NCBI GenBank assembly: GCA_003153775.1
Contig: PMBI01000058.1
Coordinates: 1-43,717, forward strand
Direction: 5' to 3'
DNA: 43,717 bases
Source of the DNA: Syntrophaceae bacterium
Lineage (GTDB): Bacteria; Desulfobacterota; Syntrophia; Syntrophales; UBA2185
Within the stretch, counting starts at the first letter, position 1. Every line of letters starts with the position of its first letter. The notes under the pieces are model-generated. The model had not been told where the DNA came from. It was given only the letters and a program-made list of their open reading frames with translations, and searched no databases. This document shows positions 34,054 to 42,725 of this stretch, piece after piece. The position numbers were made by a program, and so were the translations under genes.

Positions 34054-35163
34054 ATGGAATCGAGAAACAGCATCATCTCCATAAACCCGTGGCGAGGAGT
34101 CCCGTCGAAGGACTGGCATGACTGGGAGTGGCAATACAGGAACCGGATACACACTATTTCTCAATTGGCCGGAGTCCTCAAGAAGACGCCTTCGGCCCTC
34201 AAGACGTATCAGACCGTGGCAAGGTATTATCCCTTCAGCGTCACGCCGTATTATTTTTCTCTGATAAATGCCTCGGATGATAACGACCCCCTTCGTCGCC
34301 AGTGTTTCCCAGATGAAAGGGAGATAAGTTTTTCACTCGGCGGTGTGGCCGACCCTCTCGAAGAAGAACGGGACATGCCTGTTTCAGGACTCGTGCATCG
34401 GTATCGTGACCGCTGCGTCACAATCGTCACGCATACGTGTGCAACATATTGCCGGCACTGCAATCGCAAGCGGATGTGGGGGAAAGGCGGCATCGAAAAG
34501 GGCAGAGGTTACATGGAACCCATGGTTGATTATGTATCCAAGACGAAGCATATTCGTGAAGTCATCGTTTCGGGAGGTGATCCCCTCACCATGAAAGAGG
34601 GCATCCTCGATTGGTTTCTCGGATCACTGCGTTCTATCCCCCATGTGGAGGTGCTGCGTATAGGAAGCCGCGCTCCCGTAGTCATGCCCATGAGAATCAC
34701 CCGTAAACTGTGTGCCACGTTGCGAAAGCATCGCCCTCTTTGGTTCAATACGCAATTCAATCATCCGAATGAAATTACGCCGGAAGCTGCACGCGCCTGT
34801 GAAATGATACTTGAGGCGGGCATCCCCGTATCAAATCAATCCGTCCTGCTTCGGGGCGTCAATGACAACTATGAAACCCTGCGGGACCTTTTCTACGGCC
34901 TTCAGCGTATATCCGTCAAACCTTATTATTTGTTTCAGTGTGATCCGGTGAAAGGTACCGATCATTTTCGCACCGAAGTGCGGTCAGGGATAAAAATCAT
35001 GGCGAAAATATGGGGAAATATATCCGGACTTTGTGTGCCGCAATATGTATTTGATATCCCGGGCGGCAAGGGGAAATGTCCTCTTTATCCAGGGTCTCCG
35101 CTTCACACAATGGCAAGCGGGACAAACGAATATATTTTTGACAGGACAGGAGAAGTGAATTAG
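34054..35163 (+). CDS. epmB: Lysine 2,3-aminomutase family protein (KamA/EpmB type) of the EF-P operon
   Basis: A 369-residue radical SAM, PLP-dependent aminomutase. The cluster motif is C129-ATY-C133-RH-C136. KamA-like segments are WHDWEWQYRNRI, DPLEEERDMPVSGLVHRYRDR, VSGGDPLTM, IGSRAPVVMPMRI, FNHPNEITPEAARACE and NQSVLLRGVNDN. EpmB converts lysine to (R)-beta-lysine, the donor for EF-P modification; KamA does the related reaction in lysine catabolism. The neighbours efp and epmA support the EpmB role. However, the sequence keeps the KamA lysine-binding aspartates (FQCDPVKG, VFDIPGGKGK) and is longer than E. coli EpmB, while it lacks the cysteine tail of clostridial KamA. No clear ribosome binding site precedes the ATG. 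Confidence 0.88.
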   Translation: MESRNSIISINPWRGVPSKDWHDWEWQYRNRIHTISQLAGVLKKTPSALKTYQTVARYYPFSVTPYYFSLINASDDNDPLRRQCFPDEREISFSLGGVADPLEEERDMPVSGLVHRYRDRCVTIVTHTCATYCRHCNRKRMWGKGGIEKGRGYMEPMVDYVSKTKHIREVIVSGGDPLTMKEGILDWFLGSLRSIPHVEVLRIGSRAPVVMPMRITRKLCATLRKHRPLWFNTQFNHPNEITPEAARACEMILEAGIPVSNQSVLLRGVNDNYETLRDLFYGLQRISVKPYYLFQCDPVKGTDHFRTEVRSGIKIMAKIWGNISGLCVPQYVFDIPGGKGKCPLYPGSPLHTMASGTNEYIFDRTGEVN

Positions 35164-35202
35164 TAAATCCGTGATTTGGAATGAAAGGAGAGAAACTGTT
35201 AC

Positions 35203-35766
35203 ATGTATACTGCGAGTGATTTGAAGAAAGGTTTGCGGATCAAGATTGACAACGAGCCTTATATCGTAACCGAGTTTAACTTTGTCAAACCCGGAAAAGG
35301 CCAGGCTCTGTACAGGTCTAAGTTGCGCAATATGATTACGGGAGCACAGTTTGAGCGGACATTCCGTTCCGTGGATACTTTCGAACCGGCAGACCTCGAG
35401 CAGAAGAAAATGCAGTACCTGTATCAGGAACAGGGGAAATACTGCTTCATGGACAATGAAAGTTATGAACAGGTCTTTCTCACTGAGGATCAAGTTGGGG
35501 AGGCGAAAAATTTCCTTATTGATAACCTGGAGGTGGAAATACTGTTCTTTGAGGATAAGGCTCTCGAGGTGAGCGTGCCGAATTTCGTTGATCTTGTCGT
35601 CATACGAGCCGACCCCTGGGCCAAGGGTGATTCCGTATCAGGGAAGACCAAGCCGGTGACCCTGCAAACAGGTTATCAGATTCAGGTTCCTCCTTTTGTT
35701 GAAGAAGGCGAGAAGATCAGAGTCGATACCCGAAGCGGCGAGTACCTGACACGGGTCAAGGATTAA
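35203..35766 (+). CDS. efp: Translation elongation factor P
   Basis: A 187-residue three-domain protein that binds beside the P-site tRNA and relieves stalling at consecutive prolines. The KOW-like N-domain carries the tip loop KPGKGQAL with Lys32, the equivalent of E. coli Lys34 that EpmA modifies. Later domains show RTFRSVDTFEPADLEQKKMQYLYQ-type OB features and end in FVEEGEKIRVDTRSGEYLTRV. The start ATG has AAAGGAGAG about 9 bases upstream, the strongest ribosome binding site of this operon. It follows the aminomutase by 39 bp and precedes epmA by 7 bp. Confidence 0.97.
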   Translation: MYTASDLKKGLRIKIDNEPYIVTEFNFVKPGKGQALYRSKLRNMITGAQFERTFRSVDTFEPADLEQKKMQYLYQEQGKYCFMDNESYEQVFLTEDQVGEAKNFLIDNLEVEILFFEDKALEVSVPNFVDLVVIRADPWAKGDSVSGKTKPVTLQTGYQIQVPPFVEEGEKIRVDTRSGEYLTRVKD

Positions 35767-35773
35767 CACTCCC

Positions 35774-36697
35774 ATGGAACGGGACGGAAGAGTGGCAGAC
35801 AAGCGGGAGGCTTTATGGAAGCGTGCCCGGATGATTCGCGCGATCCGCGATTTTTTTACGGCCAGGGAATATCTAGAGGTGGAGACTCCCCATTTAATTA
35901 CGGCCTTGATTCCGGAAAAATATATTGACGCCGTCGCGTGCGGCGATTCGTTTTTGCACACATCTCCCGAGCTTCATATGAAGCGGCTGCTTGCGGCGGG
36001 TCATCCAAGGATATTTCAAATCTGCAAGTGTTTTCGCGATGGCGAGAGAGGTTCAAACCATCTTCCCGAGTTTACGATGCTGGAATGGTATTGCCGGGGG
36101 ATGGACTATCGCCGGCTCATGGAAGAATGTGAGGAACTGATCGTCTCTGTGGCCACCGACCTCGGCAGCGGGGACGTGGTTAACTACCAGGGCGTCGCAA
36201 TACGGCTGCAAAGACCGTGGGAGACTATATCTGTAAGAGAGGCTTTTGCCAGCTACGCACCGATGTCAATGGATAAAGCAGTAACGGGAAATTGCTTCGA
36301 CGAGATCATGGTCTCCTCTATCGAACCCCACCTGGGACTCACGCAGCCTACCTTCATCTACGATTATCCGGCTTCCGGGTCAGCGCTCGCGAAACAGAAG
36401 AAAGATGATCCCACATTGGCCGAACGTTTTGAACTTTACATGGGAGGGAAAGAGATAGCCAACGCATGTTCCGAGCTTACTGATCCCGAAGAGCATCACA
36501 GACGATTTCTGAATGTGAACAGATATCGTCATTCTGCAGGCAAGTCAATTTATCCTGTACCGGAGCATTTTCTGCAGGACGTGGGGCGCATGCCGCATGC
36601 CGCAGGAATTGCCCTTGGCGTGGATAGACTGGCCATGATTTTTTGTGATTCACCTGCCATTGACGACGTCGTATCATTTGTGCCGGAATTCCTGTAG
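35774..36697 (+). CDS. epmA: EF-P lysine ligase EpmA (GenX/PoxA)
   Basis: A 307-residue paralogue of the class II lysyl-tRNA synthetase catalytic domain without an anticodon-binding domain. It joins (beta-)lysine to the EF-P tip lysine. Motif 1 region is VETPHLITALIPE, motif 2 is FRDGERGSNHLPEFTMLEWY, then GKEIANACSELTDPEEHHRRF and motif 3 GIALGVDRLAMIF. Size and lack of an OB domain match EpmA (E. coli 325). The start could be ATG 35774 or GTG 35792, which has GGACGGAAGA just upstream. Placement directly after efp supports the role. Confidence 0.93.
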   Translation: MERDGRVADKREALWKRARMIRAIRDFFTAREYLEVETPHLITALIPEKYIDAVACGDSFLHTSPELHMKRLLAAGHPRIFQICKCFRDGERGSNHLPEFTMLEWYCRGMDYRRLMEECEELIVSVATDLGSGDVVNYQGVAIRLQRPWETISVREAFASYAPMSMDKAVTGNCFDEIMVSSIEPHLGLTQPTFIYDYPASGSALAKQKKDDPTLAERFELYMGGKEIANACSELTDPEEHHRRFLNVNRYRHSAGKSIYPVPEHFLQDVGRMPHAAGIALGVDRLAMIFCDSPAIDDVVSFVPEFL

Positions 36698-36707
36698 GGA
36701 TTCCGGC
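36682..36707 (+). terminator. Terminator-like hairpin at the end of epmA
   Basis: GCCGGAATTCC (36682-36692) and GGGATTCCGGC (36697-36707) pair over 11 positions (one T-G) around a TGTA loop that contains part of the epmA stop codon. No T tract follows, so it may protect the mRNA 3' end or be only a weak terminator. Confidence 0.45.
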
Positions 36708-36778
36708 CGGTCAGCTTCTGGGGTCTTCCGGTTCTTTAAGAATTTATTCCGCTTACGGATGCTCTTTTCCTAAATCTG

Positions 36779-36807
36779 TTGACAAAGCCATTTTTTTCCA
36801 TTACACG
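36779..36807 (+). promoter_or_regulatory. Probable tol operon promoter
   Basis: A perfect -35 TTGACA (36779-36784) is followed after 17 bp by TACACG, a weak -10. It lies 65 bp before tolQ in the only noncoding gap upstream of the operon. Confidence 0.5.
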
Positions 36808-36871
36808 TAATCACCCATAATAAGTCGCAGAATCAGTTAATGCCGCAAATAAGTGATTCAGGAGTGAAAAA

Positions 36872-37624
36872 GTGAAAGAGATTTCTTCTGTTGCCGCTGT
36901 TGGTCTGGGAGGACATTTTCACGGCAGTATTCTCAAGATGATTCTTGATGCCGGACTGATGGTTCAGCTCATCCTGCTGTTGCTCCTTATCTTTTCTGTT
37001 GTGTCGTGGGCCATTATTTTGATGAAATACCGGAGTATCAAGAAGGCAAAAAAGGAAAATAATATGTTCCTCGACGCCTACATGAACAGCAGTAAGCTCT
37101 CCGATATATTCCCCGAAGCGAAAAAATACAAACACTCGACCATGGCCGAGGTATTTCAGGCGGGATATACGGAGCTGGTGAAGATAACCAAGGTTATAAG
37201 AGGGGCGTCATCCCCCAAGGAATTTGATGAATCGACTCTCCTTCAACTGGAGATGAAGGGCATAGATAATGTTGAAAGGGCCTTGAACAGAGCGTGCAGT
37301 TCTGAAGCAACGAGACTTGAGAGTACGCTCAGCTTCCTCGCGACTACCGGGAGTGCATCGCCGTTCATCGGACTGTTCGGGACAGTCTGGGGCATTATGG
37401 ATACATTCAGGGGCATAGGCACAAGAGGCTCGGCAACCCTTGCTGTCGTGGCGCCGGGAATTTCGGAGGCGCTGATCGCCACTGCCGCCGGGCTTGCCGC
37501 CGCGATACCTGCCGTCATTTTCTACAACTATTATCTCAATGTAGTGAAGAATATGTCCATGGATATGGATAACTTCGCTTCTGAAATACTAAATATCATT
37601 GAAAGAAATTATGTGAGGAAATAG
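36872..37624 (+). CDS. tolQ: Tol-Pal inner membrane proton channel protein TolQ (GTG start)
   Basis: A 250-residue MotA/TolQ/ExbB family protein with three membrane helices: VQLILLLLLIFSVVSWAIILM, then the pair SFLATTGSASPFIGLFGTVWGIMDTF and APGISEALIATAAGLAAAIPAVIFYNYY. With TolR it forms the proton-driven motor that powers the Tol system at the division site. The start is GTG at 36872 with CAGGAG 8 bases upstream; no better ATG is nearby. An extra 15-20 N-terminal residues include a histidine and glycines (GLGGHFHG). First gene of the tol operon, 8 bp before tolR. Confidence 0.95.
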   Translation: MKEISSVAAVGLGGHFHGSILKMILDAGLMVQLILLLLLIFSVVSWAIILMKYRSIKKAKKENNMFLDAYMNSSKLSDIFPEAKKYKHSTMAEVFQAGYTELVKITKVIRGASSPKEFDESTLLQLEMKGIDNVERALNRACSSEATRLESTLSFLATTGSASPFIGLFGTVWGIMDTFRGIGTRGSATLAVVAPGISEALIATAAGLAAAIPAVIFYNYYLNVVKNMSMDMDNFASEILNIIERNYVRK

Positions 37625-37632
37625 AATTCCTT

Positions 37633-38055
37633 ATGAGGCCCGGAAGAAAGAGAAATAGCGGCAGCAAGCTGTTGGCCGAGATCAACGTCACGCCTCTGGT
37701 CGACGTCGTTTTGGTCTTGCTGATAATTTTCATGGTGACGGCTCCCATGCTGCAGATGGGCATCGACGTCAACCTGCCGCGGGTTAAATCGAAGAGTATC
37801 GATGTGACAGAGGAAAAACTTGTGCTGACGATTAACGGCGCGAAAGAGATATTCATAAACAAGAATAAGATTCCTGTTACCGGCCTCAGTGCAAAGCTGG
37901 AAAACATCTTTGCCAACAGGATCGATAGAGAGGTTTTTATGCGGGCCGACAAGAATGTTCCCTACGGGTTTGTCGTGGAAGTTATGTCCGAGGTCAGGAA
38001 AGCCGGCGTCGACAGGCTGGGGATGATCACGGAGGCGCCCGAGGAATCAAGGTGA
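37633..38055 (+). CDS. tolR: Tol-Pal motor protein TolR
   Basis: A 140-residue ExbD/TolR protein. A basic N-terminus precedes the single membrane helix INVTPLVDVVLVLLIIFMVTAPML, with the essential proton-binding Asp24. The periplasmic domain ends in VFMRADKNVPYGFVVEVMSEVRKAGVDRLGMIT, the standard TolR/ExbD fold that binds peptidoglycan. Confidence 0.95.
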   Translation: MRPGRKRNSGSKLLAEINVTPLVDVVLVLLIIFMVTAPMLQMGIDVNLPRVKSKSIDVTEEKLVLTINGAKEIFINKNKIPVTGLSAKLENIFANRIDREVFMRADKNVPYGFVVEVMSEVRKAGVDRLGMITEAPEESR

Positions 38056-38076
38056 TGTTCCGCAGGATGATTCAGG

Positions 38077-38781
38077 ATGCAAAAGGAGCGAGATGACAAT
38101 GATGTCAGCATGAATGGTATGATTTTTGTGTCCATATTAATTCATACTGTAGTGCTGTCTGTCATTTTCTTTGCGCCAACTCTTCCCTCTCCAAGATGGA
38201 CCTTCGGTCCCGTCTATTCCGTTAACCTCGTAAGTCTTTCCGAAGTTCTCCAGGAAAGGAAAGCGCAATCGGCAATCGCGAGAGAAATCAATCAAACAAT
38301 TTCGGGTGAGCATTCTTCTGTCTTGAAAAAGCGGACCGATACCCTCCCAGCCGTCCCTATCAGGAGGCTGGATTCTCAAAGAAAGCAAACGAGCAGCGTC
38401 GATAGGGCAATCGACGATATCAGGAAGAAGGTGAATACGTCAGTGAGCCCGCCCGCGCCTGCGGCCCAGACGGGTAATGCTGAATCCAACGCAAAGATGA
38501 ATGTCTATTACAGCCTTATCTGGTCCAGGATCAGGGGAAAATGGAGCCTGCCCCAGGGAATATTACCGAGGGAAAACATAGAGGCGATTGTCCAGGCGAA
38601 GATACTGAGGAACGGCACAGTTACGGATTTGAGTTTTGAGAAACGCTCAGGGAATCGATATTTCGATGAGTCGGCTATGAAAGCCATTAAGAAGGCAAGC
38701 CCTTTCCCTCCTTTTCCGGATTCATTAAGAGATAACAATATCGACATCGGCATCAGGTTCCATTCAATGGAATTCAGATAG
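38077..38781 (+). CDS. TolA-like protein with TonB C-terminal domain
   Basis: A 234-residue protein with one N-terminal membrane segment (GMIFVSILIHTVVLSVIFFA), a linker rich in charged residues and Ser/Pro (residues 60-140) and a C-terminal TonB/TolA domain (VYYSLIWSRIRGKWSLPQGI, then NGTVTDLSFEKRSGNRYFDESAMKAIKKASPFPPFPDSL). Its place between tolR and tolB makes it the TolA equivalent that reaches from the motor to Pal/TolB. It lacks the long helical repeat domain of E. coli TolA (421 residues), so it is much shorter. The start is the first ATG; an internal ATG (codon 12) is possible. Confidence 0.85.
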   Translation: MQKERDDNDVSMNGMIFVSILIHTVVLSVIFFAPTLPSPRWTFGPVYSVNLVSLSEVLQERKAQSAIAREINQTISGEHSSVLKKRTDTLPAVPIRRLDSQRKQTSSVDRAIDDIRKKVNTSVSPPAPAAQTGNAESNAKMNVYYSLIWSRIRGKWSLPQGILPRENIEAIVQAKILRNGTVTDLSFEKRSGNRYFDESAMKAIKKASPFPPFPDSLRDNNIDIGIRFHSMEFR

Positions 38782-38809
38782 AAGGGGGAAATCGCTTGAT
38801 GAAGGGCAT

Positions 38810-40156
38810 ATGGTTTCATTCATGAATTGCCGCAATATTGGATGCTTAATAAGATTGGTTGCGCTCACTGTGGTCATGCTATCCATTTTATGTCTGCCTC
38901 ACAGCGCCGCAGCCAAGGTCTATATTGACATCGATTCTCCCGCATTCCAAAAATTTCCCATCGCCATTGTTGATTTCAGGAAAATAAGTCAGCAAGGTTA
39001 TCAGGGAGAGCTGTCAGGCTGGTTTTCAGATACCCTGGCAAAGTATTTGGAGATGACGGGATTCTTCAATATCATCAGCAAGAAGGCCTTTATTGAGGAT
39101 CAAAAACAGGCCGGCTTAACAGTGGAAAGTACCAGGTTTGCAGACTGGGCCGTGATTGGCGCTGAATATCTGGTGAAGGGGGCTTTCCAGTACAATGGCA
39201 GGGATCTCACCTCCGAATTCCATCTTTTTGATGTAATAAAAGGGGAGGTCATTGCCGCAAAACAGTACACCGGGAAAATAGAAGACAGAAACGAGATGGT
39301 GCGCAAATTTGCAGGCGAAATTCTCCTCGTCCTGACGGGTGATGAGGGCGTATTCGGCACCAAGATCGCCTTTATATTGAAGAAGGGCCAGAACTCAGAC
39401 ATCTACACGATCAATTTCGATGGAACTGAACTTCTCCGGGTTACGAACCTCCAGGCATTGACATTAGCCCCGCGCTGGTCTCCCGACGGAAAATTTATTT
39501 CCTTCACATCTTACAGAAACGGGAATCCCGATCTCTATATAAGGTCGATGGGCATTGGAAAGGTTGAGAAGATTTCAAATTTTGACGGCATCAATCTGGC
39601 CGGCTCCTGGTCTCGGGACGGCAGGAAGCTCTTGCTTACCCTGAGCAAGGATGGCAATGAGGAAATATATACAATGGATCTCAGCAGCAGGAAGCTTGAA
39701 CGTCTCACCCATAATTTTGCGATCGATGTATCACCTGCCTGGTCGCCGGACAATAAAAGAATTGCTTTTGTTTCAAACCGTTCCGGTTCACCGCAAATAT
39801 TCACGATGGGCGCTGATGGGGATGACGTGAAAAGACTTACCTATGACGGAAACTATAATACATCCCCGTCCTGGTCGCCGAAGGGCAACAGAATAGCATA
39901 CGAAGGGCGGGTGAATGGACGTTTCCAGATATTCTCCACAAATGAGGACGGCAGCAGCCCTTCACAGCTCACTTTTGACAACGCTGACCACGAGTCCCCC
40001 TCATGGTCCCCGGACGGCAGGTACCTGGCCTTCAGTACTCGGGGCGGCGGCAAACACAGAATTTGCGTGATGAATGCCAATGGGTTAAATGTGAGAGTGC
40101 TGTACGAGAGTGTGAGCGGTTCCATGAGCCCATCCTGGTCGCCGAAAATAAACTGA
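38810..40156 (+). CDS. tolB: Tol-Pal system beta-propeller protein TolB
   Basis: A 448-residue periplasmic protein. A signal peptide (to about residue 35, LCLPHSAAA) is followed by the TolB N-domain (FPIAIVDFRKI, FADWAVIGAEYLVKGAF). A six-bladed propeller follows, with repeated units LAPRWSPDGKFISFTS, LAGSWSRDGRKLLLT, VSPAWSPDNKRIAFVS, TSPSWSPKGNRIAYEG and ESPSWSPDGRYLAFST. It binds Pal. The start is either ATG 38810 or ATG 38822; the nearby GAAGGG is too close for the first and a little far for the second. Confidence 0.95.
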   Translation: MVSFMNCRNIGCLIRLVALTVVMLSILCLPHSAAAKVYIDIDSPAFQKFPIAIVDFRKISQQGYQGELSGWFSDTLAKYLEMTGFFNIISKKAFIEDQKQAGLTVESTRFADWAVIGAEYLVKGAFQYNGRDLTSEFHLFDVIKGEVIAAKQYTGKIEDRNEMVRKFAGEILLVLTGDEGVFGTKIAFILKKGQNSDIYTINFDGTELLRVTNLQALTLAPRWSPDGKFISFTSYRNGNPDLYIRSMGIGKVEKISNFDGINLAGSWSRDGRKLLLTLSKDGNEEIYTMDLSSRKLERLTHNFAIDVSPAWSPDNKRIAFVSNRSGSPQIFTMGADGDDVKRLTYDGNYNTSPSWSPKGNRIAYEGRVNGRFQIFSTNEDGSSPSQLTFDNADHESPSWSPDGRYLAFSTRGGGKHRICVMNANGLNVRVLYESVSGSMSPSWSPKIN

Positions 40157-40446
40157 TCTGCCGGAAGAAATCATCAGAAAATATGTCGACGGAGCGCCGG
40201 CCGCTCTACCCCCCCCTTATAACCTATCAGATATGCGCGCGCTTGTTGTATCCGGCAATCCGCCGTAATGCTATGAAAAAGCCTCCGAAGTTGCAACCAG
40301 GATGGGACACTGAACAATTTGTGCGGGATAGAGAAAGCAGAAATTGAAATTTTTGTGGTTGACCTTTAGGGTGGATTGTGGTTTAGAAGAATTCGAATCG
40401 GTAAATAACCAATTTTCTTAAAACAACTAAGAGAGGAGAGAACACA
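40157..40446 (+). promoter_or_regulatory. tolB-pal gap with a probable pal promoter
   Basis: A 290-bp gap inside the tol operon. It contains TTGACC (40359-40364), 17 bp, then TTTAGA (40382-40387), a reasonable promoter 60 bp before pal, so pal-cpoB may have their own transcription. A run of nine C lies near 40209. No gene was recognised; the ORF overlapping this gap is in another frame of tolB. Confidence 0.5.
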
Positions 40447-41049
40447 ATGAAAAGGAGCCTTGCAATAATAGGGATTATCGGGTTGATAGTATGCTTCTCG
40501 GTTATGGTTATGACCGGATGTGCAAAAAAAACGGGAGTAAAAGAGCAGGCGGTTTCAGCCGAAGAACAGGCTGCTGCCGATCAAGCAAAGGCCAAGGCGG
40601 AAGCGGATGCAAAGGCGCGGGCTGATCAAGAAGCCCGCTTGGCTGCCGAACAGAGGGCGAAAGAGGCGGAAGCGAAGGTAGCCCCTCAGGCCGAGGCTGC
40701 GGCGCAAGAAACAATGGCATCTAAGGACGCACTTTTTGATTTTGACAAATTCAGTCTCAAACCCGAAAGCAGGGACATTCTCAAACAGCTTGCAGAATGG
40801 CTGAACAATAATAAGAATAACATTGTTCTCATTGAAGGCAACTGTGATGAAAGGGGAACTACTGAATACAACCTTGCCCTGGGAGAAAGACGTGCCAAGG
40901 AGGCCATGAAATACCTTGTTGAACTTGGGGTTGATGGCAAGAGAATAAAAACGATCAGTTATGGCAAAGAAAGACCCTTGGACCCCGCGCATACTGAAGA
41001 AGCGTGGGCGAAGAACAGGCGAGATCACTTTGTCATCACATCCAAGTAG
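40447..41049 (+). CDS. pal: Peptidoglycan-associated lipoprotein Pal
   Basis: A 200-residue outer membrane lipoprotein. The signal peptide ends in the lipobox VMTGC (Cys25). A long Ala/Lys/Glu/Gln-rich low-complexity linker (about residues 32-90) leads to the OmpA-like domain. That domain has FDFDKFSLKPESRDILKQLA, EGNCDERGTTEYNLALGERRA and the end KNRRDHFVI, which bind peptidoglycan diaminopimelate. The linker is longer than in E. coli Pal (173 residues). GAGAGGAGAG lies before the ATG. Confidence 0.96.
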   Translation: MKRSLAIIGIIGLIVCFSVMVMTGCAKKTGVKEQAVSAEEQAAADQAKAKAEADAKARADQEARLAAEQRAKEAEAKVAPQAEAAAQETMASKDALFDFDKFSLKPESRDILKQLAEWLNNNKNNIVLIEGNCDERGTTEYNLALGERRAKEAMKYLVELGVDGKRIKTISYGKERPLDPAHTEEAWAKNRRDHFVITSK

Positions 41050-41073
41050 CAGGGTTCTGGGGAGGTCTACGGA

Positions 41074-41865
41074 TTGAAGAGATTTGTAATTTTGCTCTTG
41101 CTTATTTCCCTGATCTGCACCGCAGGTTGTGCAACGACCAGAGATCTGCAGCGCGTTCATGGTGATTTTGACAGGCAGATTGCGGCGTTAAAAGATGAAG
41201 ATGCAGGCATCCGCAAAGATATTGTCAAGCTTAAGGAGACGCAAGCCTCTTTGCAAAGAAGCCAGGCGGAAATGCGCGCAGACATCACAGAACTGAGGGA
41301 TGGTATCCAAGGTCTGAAGGGTACAACTGAAGGGTTAAGAAAAGATATAGCCGCATTGAGGGAAAAGTTTGATAATGTATCTCTGAAAATAAATTTTATA
41401 GAAAACTTTCTTGAAGTTGGAAAGAGAGAAAACCATTTAGAAGGTGATAAAGCGGTAAAGACCGCTCCCAAAAATGTCATCAAGGGGAAAACGGAGAAGG
41501 AATCGGCCTATGCATTGGCCTATGAAACTTTTAAGGAAGGGAAATATGAAAAAGCCAGGGGGGAGTTTCAGAGTTTCCTGAAGCAATACCCTGATTCGGA
41601 GTATTCCGATAATGCCCAATTCTGGATAGGGGAAAGCTTTTATTTCGAGAAAAAATATGAAAAGGCCATACTCGAATATGAGAAGGTGGTCAAAAATTAT
41701 CCCAAAGGCAGTAAGGTTCCTTACGCCCTGTTGAAGCAGGGGCTTTCTTTCCTAAATCTCGGAGACAAAGCGAGTGCGAGACTGATTCTGCAGCAGATAA
41801 TAAAAGAATATCCCAACACCAACCAGGCAAGAATAGCGAGGGCAAAACTGGTAGAAATTAAGTAA
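41074..41865 (+). CDS. cpoB: Tol-Pal coordinator CpoB/YbgF, as a lipoprotein (TTG start)
   Basis: A 263-residue protein. The N-terminus is a lipoprotein signal with lipobox CTAGC (Cys19), unlike E. coli CpoB, which is a soluble periplasmic protein. Residues 25-110 form a coiled coil (repeated ALKDEDAGIRKDIVKLKE and LRKDIAALREKF). From residue 145 three TPR-like repeats follow (AYALAYETFKEGKYEKARGEF, DNAQFWIGESFYFEKKYEKAI, PYALLKQGLSFLNLGDKASA). CpoB couples outer membrane constriction to wall synthesis. The start is TTG at 41074 with GGGGAGG about 8 bases upstream; no ATG occurs in the signal peptide. Confidence 0.92.
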   Translation: MKRFVILLLLISLICTAGCATTRDLQRVHGDFDRQIAALKDEDAGIRKDIVKLKETQASLQRSQAEMRADITELRDGIQGLKGTTEGLRKDIAALREKFDNVSLKINFIENFLEVGKRENHLEGDKAVKTAPKNVIKGKTEKESAYALAYETFKEGKYEKARGEFQSFLKQYPDSEYSDNAQFWIGESFYFEKKYEKAILEYEKVVKNYPKGSKVPYALLKQGLSFLNLGDKASARLILQQIIKEYPNTNQARIARAKLVEIK

Positions 41866-41906
41866 AAAAGTAGAAAAGGATTACCCCCCCTCTTGTCATA
41901 TCTGAT

Positions 41907-42725
41907 TCATGGATCCAGGGGAATAGGCATGACAGCGGGAGGGGGTTTGAGATCAAAGACAGTCGCATCGATTCCCTTCGCAGGCCCGATATCAACATAA
42001 CGGATGATGATATCGGGCTTTTCATTATCTCCATATGCAATCGTAACGTTCTCAGGCAGGGTCATATTTTCTATGCGGTCGCGCCCGATGAATCGGGCGC
42101 TGAACGAGCGGGAGTTGTCTCCTGCAAATAAATCGACTCTGACGAGCTGATTCTCCTCCGGGTCTACCCAGAGAGATTGTATTTTTTTATTTTCAGAAAA
42201 AATATCAACTCTGTAAAGGGTTCCATCGGAAGAACCTTCCAGGGTAATGGTCTTTCCTCTTATCTCGGGACGCATGCCCAGCAGGATAGGGGTCAGGTCT
42301 TCTATCCTGAGGGCAGTCGCTGCAACAGGAATAAAGCGCGCCAGATTTCTCGTCGTTGCCTTTCCTATATAGAATTTCCCCTTGTCCGGTAAAAAAACTT
42401 TCAGGACATTATCATGGACGGTCAAGAAGAGATCTGCCGGACCTATTATAGGCATTGATTCTAATCTCAATGAGGACGGCGGCTTCACTACTAAAGCGGC
42501 CTTCAGTGGATAACGGCCTTGAGGGGTATTAACTTCGATACGCGCAATCGCTTCAACCCCGTCTTTGAACTGATTATCTCTATCGATGTTTTCCAGCGCA
42601 GCGAGAGGCGAGGAGAAACTCTGTTTCGAGACCCCGCCGACCTTCTGTGTCTTGGTGATGGCGCAGGCGGAAAAAATGAGGAAGACGGACATGATTAGAA
42701 AAAACGGCGGCAATCTTTTCAGCAT
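41907..42725 (-). CDS. DUF4292/LolB-like outer membrane lipoprotein
   Basis: A 272-residue lipoprotein: the signal ends in IFSAC (Cys21). The body has the alternating beta pattern of the LolA/LolB fold (VNTPQGRYPLKAALVVKPPSSLRLE, GPADLFLTVHDNVLKVFLPDKGKFYIG, then IWV-type strands) and fits the DUF4292 family. LolB receives lipoproteins at the outer membrane; whether this protein does so is inferred from the fold. It starts in the stop of the TPR gene (TGATG overlap), so the two are coupled. Its 3' end faces cpoB across a 41-bp gap with no clear terminator. Confidence 0.72.
   Translation of the reverse strand: MLKRLPPFFLIMSVFLIFSACAITKTQKVGGVSKQSFSSPLAALENIDRDNQFKDGVEAIARIEVNTPQGRYPLKAALVVKPPSSLRLESMPIIGPADLFLTVHDNVLKVFLPDKGKFYIGKATTRNLARFIPVAATALRIEDLTPILLGMRPEIRGKTITLEGSSDGTLYRVDIFSENKKIQSLWVDPEENQLVRVDLFAGDNSRSFSARFIGRDRIENMTLPENVTIAYGDNEKPDIIIRYVDIGPAKGIDATVFDLKPPPAVMPIPLDP

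Noticed and set aside
34054-35163. Catabolic lysine 2,3-aminomutase of lysine fermentation
   Set aside because: No other lysine fermentation genes (kamD/E, kdd, kce) are nearby, whereas efp and epmA follow directly; KamA-like features are kept as a finding instead.
40003-40347. ORF spanning the tolB end and the tolB-pal gap
   Set aside because: Begins in another frame of tolB and has no initiation signal; the gap is better explained as a promoter region.
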